A DNA stretch of 64,000 nt from Nocardia sp. NBC_01503 (GTDB lineage Bacteria > Actinomycetota > Actinomycetes > Mycobacteriales > Mycobacteriaceae): contig NZ_CP109596.1 in NCBI RefSeq assembly GCF_036327755.1, forward strand, positions 6,882,001-6,946,000. Direction: 5' to 3'. Shown in pieces: positions 26,701-34,756 of this stretch (its first letter is position 1; each line of letters opens with the position of its first letter). Position numbers and translations under genes: made by a program. The notes under the pieces were generated by a model. The model was not told the origin of the DNA, did not search any database, and saw nothing but the letters and a program-made list of their open reading frames with translations.

Positions 26701-29700
26701 ACTGCTGGTCGAAGAGCTCAGCGGCGTAGACGAATTCGAAGACCCGGTCCTCGGCGACGCCCTCGCCCTGGACGCCGGGCAGTACCCGCAGTTCGAGATC
26801 GAATTTGGCCAGCGCGATATCGAGTTCCTCGGCGTGCAGGGCGAGCCCGGGCAGTTGCAGCGCCGGAACCGGCGTGTCCTGCACGGTGAGCGCGACCTGC
26901 AGCACCGGCCGCGTTCCGCCCGCCGCGCTGCCGATCTCCTCGATGACGCGTTCGAACGGCACCTCGGCATTGGCCATGGCGGCGAGTTCGGTATCGCGGT
27001 CGGCCTGCAGCAGTTCGGCGAAGCCGCGGTCCGGGTCCACGTCCGAGCGCAGTACCAGGGTGTTGACGAACATGCCGACCAGCTCGTCGAGCCGGGTATC
27101 GGTGCGACCGGCCACCGGGGTGCCGATGACGATGTCGCGGCCGCCGGTGACCACGCGCAGCAGTACCGCGAGGGTGGAGCGCAGCACCATGAACATGCTG
27201 ACGCCATTACCGCGGGCGACCTCGGCGAGCCCGCGCTGCAGGGCGTCCGGGACCTCGAACCGCACCACGCCCGCACGCTGGGTGGGCTCGGCGGGCCGGG
27301 GCCGGTCGTACGGCAGCGGCATCTCCTCGGGCAGGTCCGCCAGCGCACCGCGCCAGTAGGCCAGCTGGGTGGCGGCGGTGCTCTCGGGATCGGACTCCTG
27401 GCCCAGGCATTCGCGCTGCCACAGGCTGAAATCGCTGTACTGCACCGGAAGTGGGGTCCAGGTGGGTGCGACGCCGCCGTGCCGCGCGGCGTACGCGATG
27501 GCCAGGTCCCGGGTGAGCGGGCCGAGCGACCAGCCGTCGGCGGCGATGTGGTGCATGACGATACCGAGCAGGTGGCGCCGATTCCCGGTGCGCAGCAGGG
27601 TCATTCGCAGGGGGATCTCGCGGGTCAGGTCGAAGCCGCGGCGCGCCAGGGAGCGCAGTGCGGTGCGCGCGCCCACATCGTCGGTCTCGACGGCGTCGAG
27701 TACCGGCAGACAGCGGGCGGTCTCCAGCAGCCGCTGCCGCGCACCGTGCTCGTCCTCGGGGAAGACGGTGCGCAGCACCTCGTGCCGCTCCACCAGGTCG
27801 GCGAGGGCGGCGCGCAGGGCGGGCACATCCGGATCGCCGTCGATTCGAAGCACGAATGCGATGTTGTAGGCGCTGGATTCGGGGGAATATCTATTGAGGA
27901 ACCACAGTCGCTGCTGGGGCAGGGACAGTGGTACGCGCTCCGGGCGCGGGGTATGCACAGCCAGCGCCGCCCGCTGCGTCCGGGGCGCTTCCTGCAATCG
28001 CGCCGCCACACCCGCCACGGTGGGTGCTTCGAAGATGGCGCGGACCGGCAACTCCACCCCGAATTCGGTGTGCAGGGCGGCGGTGAGCCGGGTGGCGAGC
28101 AGTGAGTTGCCGCCGACCTCGAAGAAATTGTCCTCCGCGCCTTGGATTTCGGTGCCGAGCACGACACCGAAGACCTGCGCGACCTGCTGTTCCAGCTCGG
28201 TCTCCGGGGCACGCGAGGGTGCGGCCGCGGTGAAATCGGGTGCGGGCAGGGCCTTGCGGTCGAGTTTGCCGGACGGGGTGACCGGCAGCTGCTCGAGCAG
28301 GGTCAGTGCCGAGGGCACCATATAGCCGGGCAGGCGACCGCGCGCGGTCTCCAGTACGGCCGACATATCGATCTCGGTCTCGGCGGTCAGGTAGGAGACC
28401 AGGCGCGGGATACCGCGCTCGTCATTGTGGACGACGGTGAGCGCGAAGGTGATTCCGTCGTGCGCGAGCAGGACGTGGTCGATTTCGCGCAGTTCGATAC
28501 GGAAGCCGCGGATCTTGATCTGGTCGTCGGCGCGGCCCAGGAAGCGCAGCTGCCCGGTCCCGTCGGCGACCACCAGATCGCCGGTGCGGTACATGCGTTC
28601 ACCGCGACGGCCGTGTGGATTGGCCGGGAACGCCTGTGCCGTGAGTCCGTGCCGGCCGAGGTAGCCGCGCGCCAGGCCCGGTCCGGAGAGGTACAGCTCC
28701 CCCGCCACGCCCGGCGGCACCGGGTGCAGGCGACCGTCCAGGATGAACAGGCGCATACCGCGCACCGGCAGGCCGATCGGCACGGGCTGACCCGCGACCA
28801 TGGGTCCGGTGGCGGTGGCCGCGACCGTCGCCTCGGACGGACCGTACATATTGTGCATGCGGCGCACCGGAAGATGCGGGGGCCGAGCCCGCGGATCGGT
28901 CCAGATACGGACCAGATCCTCGGGGCAGGCCTCACCGCCGACGATGACCGCCTCGAGATCCGGCAGGTTCTCCGCGGGCACGGTACCCAGGGCCGCCGGG
29001 GTGACGAAGGCGTGCGTCACCCGCTCTTCACGCAGCAGCTCGGCGAGTTCGGCACCGCCGTAGATACCGGCGGGGGCGACCACCAGGGTGGCCCCCGCCG
29101 CGAACCCGAGCAGCAGCTCGAGCACCGAGGCGTCGAAACTCGGCGATGAGAAGTGCAGTGTGCGGGCGGAATCGGTGACCCGGAACAGATGCATCTGCTC
29201 ATGCGCCAGCGAGGCGATACCGGCGTTGGTGACGACCACGGCCTTGGGTTTGCCGGTGGAGCCGGAGGTGTAGATGAGGTACGCGGGTCCGGCGGTGCGC
29301 AGCGGATGATGCCGGTCCGCGTCGGTGAGCGGGGTGATCGGGAAGCGCGCGCATTCCTGCGCGAGCTCCGGTGAGCCCATCAACAGCCAGTCGACGTAGC
29401 TCTTGCGGTGCCGCCCACGGTTTCCCGGCCAGTTCGGCATCTCGTCCCGGCGCTCGGGACTCGTGATGCCGAGCATGGCGCCGGAGTCGGCGAGCATATG
29501 CGCGATGCGGTCGGCCGGATAATCCGGATCGATCGGCACATACGCGGCACCGGTCTTGGCCACCGACCAGACCGCGAGAATGCAGTCCAGGCTGCGCGGC
29601 AGTGCGACCGCCACCACCACCTCGGGGCCCGCGCCATGCTCGATGAGTACGCGCGCCAGGCGATTCGAGCGTTCGTCGAGCTCGCGATAGCTGGTGTTGT

Positions 29701-32700
29701 GTGCCAGGTAGCGCACCGCGACGGCATCGGGTACGCGTTCGGCGGTATCGGTGAGCAGCCGGGCCAGGGTGCTGGCGGGTTCGGCGGGCGAACCCATGAT
29801 GGGCACCAGTTTGGCCGTCTCGCGGGCATCGAGGATGGGCAGGTCACCGACGGGCACGGCCGGATCGGCGACCGCGGCGGCCAGCACCGCGACGAAACGG
29901 CGGGCGATGGCCTCGACGCTGGCGTGGTCGAAAACATCGGCGGCATAGCCGAATTCGGCGGTGAGCGGCATGTCTTTGACAGATGCCGCGTCGGCTGCGA
30001 CGCCGAGCGGTTCGTGCACGGTGAGCTGCAGATCGAATTTGGCGACGTCCACCGCCATCGGCACCACCGTGGCGGTGACGCCTGGCATTTCGAAGCGCAG
30101 TGGCGGGGTGCTGTCGTAGGAGAGCATGACCTGGAACAGCGGATGCCGGGCGGCCGAGCGCTCGGGATTGACCACCTCGACGAGGCGCTCGAACGGCACG
30201 TCGGCATTGGCGAAGGCATTGAGGTCGGTATCGCGGACCTCGGCGAGCATGCGATCGAAACCGGCGGCCGGATCGACCCGGGTGCGCAGCACCAGGGTGT
30301 TGACGAACATGCCGACCAGCTCGTCCAGCGCCGGATCACTGCGTCCGGCGATGGGGGTGCCGATGGCGATATCGGTCGTATTGCACAGTCGCGCAAGCAC
30401 TGCCGCGAGCGCGGCGTGCAACACCATGAACGTGCTGACGCCCCGTTCGGCCGCGACGGCGGCGAGCCGGCGCCGGGTATCGGCGGGAATCTCGAACTCC
30501 ACCCGGCCGCCATCGGTGGATCGCTGCCGGGGACGCGGGCGATCGAGGGGCAGATCGAGCTGGTCCGGCAGGTCCGCGAGCGCGGCCCGCCAGTAGGCGA
30601 GCTGACGCGAGAGCGCACTGGCCGGATCGCCCTCATCGCCGAGCAGCTCCCGCTGCCACAGCGCGAAGTCCGCGTACTGCACCGGAAGTGGCGTCCACTC
30701 CGGCGCCGTCCCGGCGGTGCGCGCCGCGACGGCGCTCATGATGTCGCGGGTCAGCGGTGCGATGGACCAGCCGTCACCGCTGATGTGGTGCAGCACCATG
30801 AGGAAGAGATGCCGATCCGGCGCGGTCTCGTAGAGCGCGACCCGCACCGGGGCCTGACTGCGCAGATCGAAGCCGTAGTTCACGAATTCGCTCGCGAGGG
30901 TGAGGACATCGCTCGCGGTGGCGTCGATCGGCTCGAGCGTGAGTGGAATCTCTTCGGCCGAATGCACTTCCTGCGCCGGTCCGTCCGGGGTGTCCGGGAA
31001 GGTGGTGCGCAGGCTCTCATGACGTTCGAGCACATCGCGCAGGCCCGCACGCAATGCCGGAATATCCAGTGGCCCGGTCAATTCCACGGCGAGGGGCATG
31101 TTGTAGGCGGCGGCGTGCTCGGCGAAGCGATTCAGAATCCACAGTCGCTGCTGCGCGAGCGACAGCGGGATGTGCGCGGGCCGCTGTGCCGCACCGAGTT
31201 TGGGCGAGGAGGTCTCGGCCTGCAGGCTGTCCACGCGCGCGGCGAGCGCGGTGACGGTGGAGAATTCGAACATATCGCGAATGGTGAGTCCGGCACCGAG
31301 TGCGCCGTTGACGCGGGCGATGGCCCGGGCGGCGCTGAGCGAGTTGCCGCCGAGATCGAAGAAGTTGTCGCCGACGCCGATCTCGTCGGTATCGAGCACC
31401 TCGGCGAAGATGGCGACGAGCTGATGCTCCACCTCGGTGCGCGGTCCGGCGCTGGGACGGGTGGCGCGGCGCGGCGCGCTGCCCGGATCGGGCAGCGCTT
31501 TGCGATCGACCTTTCCGTTGGCGCTGAGCGGTAGTTCGTCGAGCACCAGCACCACCGGCGGCACCATGTATCCGGGCAGTGCCCGACGCAGTCCGGCGAT
31601 GAGTTCGACCGGATCGAGCGGCTCGACCCCGGGTGCGGCGACCGCGTACGCGGCGAGTTCATCGCCACCACGACCGCGCCGGGCGACGCAGACCGCCCGC
31701 GCGACCCGCTTGTCCGACAGCAGTGCCGCCTCGATCTCCCCGAGTTCGATGCGCAGACCGCGAATCTTGACCTGGAAGTCGCTGCGGCCCAGGTACTCCA
31801 GTACGCCGGTGCGCCCACCGCGCCAGCGCACCAGGTCACCGGTGCGATACATGCGGGTGCCGGGGGTGAAGGGGTTGGCCACGAAGCGATCGGCGCTCAA
31901 CCCGGGCCGCCCGAGGTAACCGCGCGCCAATTGCACACCGGCCAGATAGAGCTCGCCGACCACACCGGGCGCGACAGGCTGCAGTCGCGCGTCCAGGACG
32001 TAGGTGCGGGTGTTCCAAATCGGCGCGCCGATGGGCACATCCGTCGCACCGGGTGTGCAGTGCCAGGCGGTGACGTCGACGGCGGCCTCGGTGGGGCCGT
32101 AGAGATTGTGCAGCTGGGGCGCGTCGGGACCGGTGCCGAGGGCGGCGTGGAATTCGGCGACGGTGGCGGCGGGCAGCGCCTCACCACTGCAGAAGACCCG
32201 GGCCAGACCGGTACACCCGGCAACATCGGTATCGGTGAGGAAGACCGAGAGCATGGAGGGCACGAAATGCGCGGTGGTGACGCCCTGCTCGGCGATGATC
32301 CGGGCCAGATAGCCCGGATCGCGGTGTCCGTCGGGTGCTGCGATGAGCAGTCGCGCGCCGATCTGCAGTGGCCAGAAGAACTCCCACACCGAGACGTCGA
32401 AGGTGGCGGGGGTCTTCTGCAGCACCACATCGGAGCTGTCGAGGGGGTAGGCGTGCTGCATCCAGCGCAAGCGGTTCACGATGGCGGCGTGCGAGACGCC
32501 GACGCCCTTGGGCTTACCGGTGGAGCCGGAGGTGAACAGCACGTAGGCCAGATGATCGGCGCGCAGGGCCGCGGTGCGATCGGCGTCGGTGACCGGACGT
32601 CCGCCGCGCGCGGAGAGATCGGCGGTGTCGATATCGAATCGGCGTGCCGAAACGGGCAATTCGACCGCGTCGCGGGAGGCGGTCAGCACGCACAGCGGAT

Positions 32701-34408
32701 TCGCCTGCTCCAGAATCTGTTCGATGCGATCGACCGGGTGATCCGGGTCCAGGGGCAGGTACGCCGCACCGGCCTTCACAATCGCGTACATACCGATGAG
32801 CAGGTCCGGGCCGCGGCGAATGGCCAGGCCCACCACCGTATCCGGCCCCGCGCCGCGTGCGATGAGTTCGCGGGCCAGGCGATTGGCGCGCTCGTCGAAG
32901 GCCGCGTAGGTGAGCGTCTCGCCCTCGAAGTCCAGGGCGACGCGGCTCGGGCACATGGCGGCCCGGTCGGCGAAGAGCCCGGCCAGGGTGCCCTCCTGAC
33001 GGGCGACCTGGGTCGAATTCCATTCGTGCAGTACGCGTTCGCGCTCCAGATCGGTGAGCACGGGCATATCGCCGACCGCGGTCTGCGGATCGGCGCACAG
33101 GAAGCGCTCCAGAAAGTCCAGGAACCGGCCGTGGTGCATACCGAGTTCGGCATCGCTGTACAGGCGCGGGTTGGCCTCGAAATCGATGTGGATGCGATTG
33201 CCGTCGCCGTTGTAGAGATTGATCGACAGATCCTCGACGGGCCCGGTGGAGACCACATTGAGCGAGCCGACCAGGCTGCCGAATTTCAATTCGCTGTGGA
33301 ACAGCATGAGATTGACCATGGGGCCGAAGAAGCCGCGAGCATCACGCGAGTAGCCGCAATCGCGGCGGATGTCATCGCTGCGGTAGCGCTGATGCCGCAG
33401 GGCGCCGGTGATCTGCAGTTCGACCGCGCGCACGGTATCGGCGACGGTGGCCGGACCCTCGAAACGCACCCGAATGGGCACCACATTGGAGACCACGCCC
33501 GCGGAGCGGCGCAGCGCCACGGTGGTGCGGGCGGAGACCGGAAGGCTCAGCACCACATCCTGATTGCCGGTGACGGCGCGGACATAGCAGGCCAGGGCGG
33601 CCACGAAGAGTGCGGAGGGATTGGAGCCGAAGGCCGTCGCGGACTCCTGCACCGCCGCCTCGACGTGTGCGCCGAGTACGGCGGTGGCGCAGCGGCGTCC
33701 GGCGTCCGAACCGATCCCCACGGCACTGCTGTTGGACAGGCTCAGCGGTTCGTTCACGCCCTCGAGCTGTTCGCGCCAGTATTCGGCGTCGCTGCGGCAG
33801 CGGCTGGTCTCGTGGTAGCGGTTCTCGTCCGCGTAGATGGTCGCGAGGGGGGTGGCGCGCGAGACGACCGGCTCGGTGTGGTCTTCCAGGGCCGTATAGA
33901 TCTCGGCGGTGCGGGTGGTGGCGTTCATCGCGCCGTACCCGTCGATGACGATGTGATGGCCGCGGGTGTACCAGATGTAGTCCGAATCCCCGGTCCGCAG
34001 CACCACATTGATGGTGAGTGGATCGTGTTCGATATCGATGGCCGAGCTCGCGTGATCGTTCATCCAGGCCAGGGCCGCGGCGCGCGGATCCGGCTCCTCG
34101 CGCAGGTCGATGCGCGCCCAGCCCGGCCGCCAGGCGGGATCGACCACCTGGTGCGGCACCCCCTCGATCTCCAGCAGCCGTACCTGGCCCACCTCGGTCT
34201 CCGCGCCGAACCGCTCGATGGCGTACAGCAGCCGGCCGACATCCAGATCGCCGTGGATCTCCACGTATTGGGCGATGGTGAGCGGGATATCGGGCCGGAT
34301 GCGTTGCGCGTACCACAGGGCCGATTGCGCGGGAGACAGCGCGAAAGGTTGAGCCGAGAATTCACCCGAAGAACATTGGTCGACACGATCGGTGGCCAAT
34401 GAACTCAT
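20720..34408 (-). CDS. Tetramodular non-ribosomal peptide synthetase, C-A-T x4 plus TE
   Basis: A 4562-residue synthetase in one gene. ATG at 34408 has AAGGAG six bases upstream. Domain order: C1 (to ~440, HHxxxDG near 155 as HHIVIDG), A1, T1 (Ser1023); C2 (HHISGDG), A2, T2 (Ser2102); C3 (HHIAADG), A3, T3 (Ser3163); C4 (HHIAMDG), A4, T4 (Ser4239); thioesterase with Ser4375 in GWSLGG. No epimerisation, cyclisation or methylation domain is seen. C1 resembles the EntF/DhbF starter type, so the first residue is probably acylated by an aryl or fatty acid. A1 code reads DVWHFSLVD+K, that of serine. A2, A3 and A4 read about DALFIGMVA+K, DAFFMGGVV+K and DALFLGVIV+K; not assignable by eye, hydrophobic or aromatic in kind. 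The likely product is a capped tetrapeptide starting with Ser. No MbtH gene or starter supply lies in the window. Confidence 0.95.
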   Translation of the reverse strand: MSSLATDRVDQCSSGEFSAQPFALSPAQSALWYAQRIRPDIPLTIAQYVEIHGDLDVGRLLYAIERFGAETEVGQVRLLEIEGVPHQVVDPAWRPGWARIDLREEPDPRAAALAWMNDHASSAIDIEHDPLTINVVLRTGDSDYIWYTRGHHIVIDGYGAMNATTRTAEIYTALEDHTEPVVSRATPLATIYADENRYHETSRCRSDAEYWREQLEGVNEPLSLSNSSAVGIGSDAGRRCATAVLGAHVEAAVQESATAFGSNPSALFVAALACYVRAVTGNQDVVLSLPVSARTTVALRRSAGVVSNVVPIRVRFEGPATVADTVRAVELQITGALRHQRYRSDDIRRDCGYSRDARGFFGPMVNLMLFHSELKFGSLVGSLNVVSTGPVEDLSINLYNGDGNRIHIDFEANPRLYSDAELGMHHGRFLDFLERFLCADPQTAVGDMPVLTDLERERVLHEWNSTQVARQEGTLAGLFADRAAMCPSRVALDFEGETLTYAAFDERANRLARELIARGAGPDTVVGLAIRRGPDLLIGMYAIVKAGAAYLPLDPDHPVDRIEQILEQANPLCVLTASRDAVELPVSARRFDIDTADLSARGGRPVTDADRTAALRADHLAYVLFTSGSTGKPKGVGVSHAAIVNRLRWMQHAYPLDSSDVVLQKTPATFDVSVWEFFWPLQIGARLLIAAPDGHRDPGYLARIIAEQGVTTAHFVPSMLSVFLTDTDVAGCTGLARVFCSGEALPAATVAEFHAALGTGPDAPQLHNLYGPTEAAVDVTAWHCTPGATDVPIGAPIWNTRTYVLDARLQPVAPGVVGELYLAGVQLARGYLGRPGLSADRFVANPFTPGTRMYRTGDLVRWRGGRTGVLEYLGRSDFQVKIRGLRIELGEIEAALLSDKRVARAVCVARRGRGGDELAAYAVAAPGVEPLDPVELIAGLRRALPGYMVPPVVLVLDELPLSANGKVDRKALPDPGSAPRRATRPSAGPRTEVEHQLVAIFAEVLDTDEIGVGDNFFDLGGNSLSAARAIARVNGALGAGLTIRDMFEFSTVTALAARVDSLQAETSSPKLGAAQRPAHIPLSLAQQRLWILNRFAEHAAAYNMPLAVELTGPLDIPALRAGLRDVLERHESLRTTFPDTPDGPAQEVHSAEEIPLTLEPIDATASDVLTLASEFVNYGFDLRSQAPVRVALYETAPDRHLFLMVLHHISGDGWSIAPLTRDIMSAVAARTAGTAPEWTPLPVQYADFALWQRELLGDEGDPASALSRQLAYWRAALADLPDQLDLPLDRPRPRQRSTDGGRVEFEIPADTRRRLAAVAAERGVSTFMVLHAALAAVLARLCNTTDIAIGTPIAGRSDPALDELVGMFVNTLVLRTRVDPAAGFDRMLAEVRDTDLNAFANADVPFERLVEVVNPERSAARHPLFQVMLSYDSTPPLRFEMPGVTATVVPMAVDVAKFDLQLTVHEPLGVAADAASVKDMPLTAEFGYAADVFDHASVEAIARRFVAVLAAAVADPAVPVGDLPILDARETAKLVPIMGSPAEPASTLARLLTDTAERVPDAVAVRYLAHNTSYRELDERSNRLARVLIEHGAGPEVVVAVALPRSLDCILAVWSVAKTGAAYVPIDPDYPADRIAHMLADSGAMLGITSPERRDEMPNWPGNRGRHRKSYVDWLLMGSPELAQECARFPITPLTDADRHHPLRTAGPAYLIYTSGSTGKPKAVVVTNAGIASLAHEQMHLFRVTDSARTLHFSSPSFDASVLELLLGFAAGATLVVAPAGIYGGAELAELLREERVTHAFVTPAALGTVPAENLPDLEAVIVGGEACPEDLVRIWTDPRARPPHLPVRRMHNMYGPSEATVAATATGPMVAGQPVPIGLPVRGMRLFILDGRLHPVPPGVAGELYLSGPGLARGYLGRHGLTAQAFPANPHGRRGERMYRTGDLVVADGTGQLRFLGRADDQIKIRGFRIELREIDHVLLAHDGITFALTVVHNDERGIPRLVSYLTAETEIDMSAVLETARGRLPGYMVPSALTLLEQLPVTPSGKLDRKALPAPDFTAAAPSRAPETELEQQVAQVFGVVLGTEIQGAEDNFFEVGGNSLLATRLTAALHTEFGVELPVRAIFEAPTVAGVAARLQEAPRTQRAALAVHTPRPERVPLSLPQQRLWFLNRYSPESSAYNIAFVLRIDGDPDVPALRAALADLVERHEVLRTVFPEDEHGARQRLLETARCLPVLDAVETDDVGARTALRSLARRGFDLTREIPLRMTLLRTGNRRHLLGIVMHHIAADGWSLGPLTRDLAIAYAARHGGVAPTWTPLPVQYSDFSLWQRECLGQESDPESTAATQLAYWRGALADLPEEMPLPYDRPRPAEPTQRAGVVRFEVPDALQRGLAEVARGNGVSMFMVLRSTLAVLLRVVTGGRDIVIGTPVAGRTDTRLDELVGMFVNTLVLRSDVDPDRGFAELLQADRDTELAAMANAEVPFERVIEEIGSAAGGTRPVLQVALTVQDTPVPALQLPGLALHAEELDIALAKFDLELRVLPGVQGEGVAEDRVFEFVYAAELFDQQSVRILADRLLRVFEAVTADPRVRIRAIDARTDVERELLTPAWGPAPEPQCSLAAYFAATAHLNADREFLRFGDTALTYLESDVYSNRLARALIQQGIGPGDRVALGLTRSAESVLSVLAVAKSGAAFVPVDPNYPADRVRHMLTDSGCRVGITMTENADRLHAAAGDHAMAWLLLDDPALLDELEVLDDGPITDADRTATLWTADLAYVIYTSGSTGKPKGVAVTHGGLSNFADEIRDRMRVDRDSRTMHFSSPSFDAAVFDLLLAVGSGATMVIVPADIYGGDELAALMEAEEVSHTFMTPAALATIDRERWELPHLRSVMVGGEACGPELVARWAPGRAMFNGYGPTETTVVVTIAGPMVVGEPVTIGTLVRGARALVLDERLRPVPVGVPGELYIGGQGVARGYIDRYDLTAARFIADPYGPEGSRMYRTGDVVRWNANGEITYLGRSDHQVKVRGFRIELGEIDAVLTAHIGIRFAHTEVRDIAGTKRIVSFVLPVDAHAIDLDELRAHCAEHLPAHMVPSSLTLLDRIPLTPVGKLDRDALPQPQAVVAVVSRDPETETERLVAQVMGDLVGTEQLGADDSFFEVGGNSLLATQLVARLAAATGVRLEVRAVFAAPTVAGLAAQLDAGPTAADARLEPRRRTRPKQIPLSAAQRRLWFLEKFNASGDQGEALGAYNIPVALRLHGELDVQALRAALHAVQGRHETLRTVFPELDGEPCQQVLDPVDAAVSLPLRAVKPQEVPDEIRRVTAAGFDLGTQVPLRATLLRLTGASGGNRAEPSEHVLVLVVHHIAMDGWSLQPLAADVATAYRAYADGGEPDWAELPIQYADYTLWQQDVLGVEGDPESVISRQLDYWRRALDGIPELLAVPADRPRPPVPSYRGGTVECTLDAFTHRELQSLAAEHGVTMFMVLHAALVALLHRLTAGDDITVGTPIAGRGHPALDRMVGMFVGTLVLRTHLDGNAAFGDLLRAVRDTDLEAFAHADVPFERLVEVLNPARTQAHHPMFQIMLSVQNQPVRVLELPGLRIENDDADPGIAKFDLQFTLTESWTPRREPDGITVSVNYAADLFEEATAQRLADRFVRMLGAAAANPATAVGDLELLDSGEWSALAPVRGAEPSLPISFPEVFEAAANLNRQAIAVRAAGTQISYDALDRWTNRLARVLIGLGVGPETLVAMGIPRSAESVAVTLAIAKAGAAFVPVDPNYPEQRISHMLLDSGAAIGITLSAHRERMPDGANWTVLDAPSFRRRVLATSDAPITDDERTTPLRLDNPAYVIYTSGSTGIPKGVVVTHGGLSNFAAETAQRFDVGPGARVLHFATPSFDAAMLDLLFALGGAATLVISPPGVVGGADLGRVFVEEGITHAFITTSALGTVDPAGVTALRHVLVGGEALPPDLVTRWAPGRKLYNVYGPTETTIVTVISQPMHPGGHITIGGPIRGVGATVLDSRLHPVPAGVTGELQLAGAALARGYLRRPGLTAQRFVANPFGKPGERMYRTGDLVRWVENGGRARDLEYVGRTDHQVKIRGFRIELGEIDAALARHAEVEFATTIGHRTPAGATALVSYVKPRTGTAPSVDELTAHVAELVPNYMVPQSIMLLDRVPLSPVGKLDRTALPEPVFAAREGYRAPSTPTEAALCAAFADVLGVAQVGVDDGFFELGGNSLLATKVVGQLRALGVDLPVQAMFGESTPAAIARRLADADGDAGAALAAALQPVLPLRPITATSSAPLFCVHPAIGLAWCFAGLLAQLPPDRPVYGLQAPHVTGADDHSTIGEAAKYYVAHLKSVQPHGPYHLLGWSLGGLLAHEIAVQLQENGDEVALLALMDSYQLSDQWLEEAVPGVADIIGEFGSDLLGGDTDVDPRMSLQEAAEFLRGRPGPFAALTVDHLERLYTGYANGAVLAHGFEPRVFIGDLLFFTAADDEINRADPDRNAAAWDPHVTGVVHDQLVRCRHSGMTTPESLAVIGPVLREHLAASATRTEREGSR

Positions 34409-34756
34409 CAATCACTCCTTCTGCCGCTGTAAGACGCAACTCCCCGATAACCCCCGTGGCCGGTCCTCCGTTCGGCTTTCGCGCACGCGCGAGCCTTAGG
34501 ACGTGATCCACGCCCTATGATTCGGAGCACCACGCCGACTGGATCGGTGTGATCTCGAGTTGCCCGGCAACGAACAGCGTTGGCGGAGCGCATATTTAGA
34601 CAGCTACCTCAAAGCAAACCTCACGTATTTCACGTAATTCGCATAAGGCACCGTTATGAACTCGGGCAATTCGGCTGACGGATAGGCGACAGCTAAATGT
34701 TGGCGAACAGGACCGCCGGAGCGGGGACGGCCCTCGTCACACGTGCCCGCGGAGAG
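34409..34756. promoter_or_regulatory. Upstream region of the NRPS operon
   Basis: 348 bases between the NRPS start and the lnt stop, holding no gene. It contains a locally AT-rich stretch at 34590-34660 that should carry the operon promoter. No clear iron box was found. Two CACGTA units occur close together at 34623 and 34632. Confidence 0.4.

Noticed and set aside
22529-31534. Long + strand open frames across the NRPS (for example 22529-24298, 25952-28105, 29408-31534)
   Set aside because: Gly/Ala/His/Arg/Asp-rich translations with no domains; they are antisense shadows caused by high GC.
34409-34756. Possible IdeR/DmdR iron box upstream of the NRPS
   Set aside because: The best 19-mers (around 34590-34625) match TTAGGTTAGGCTAACCTAA at only about half of the positions, and no clear palindrome is present.
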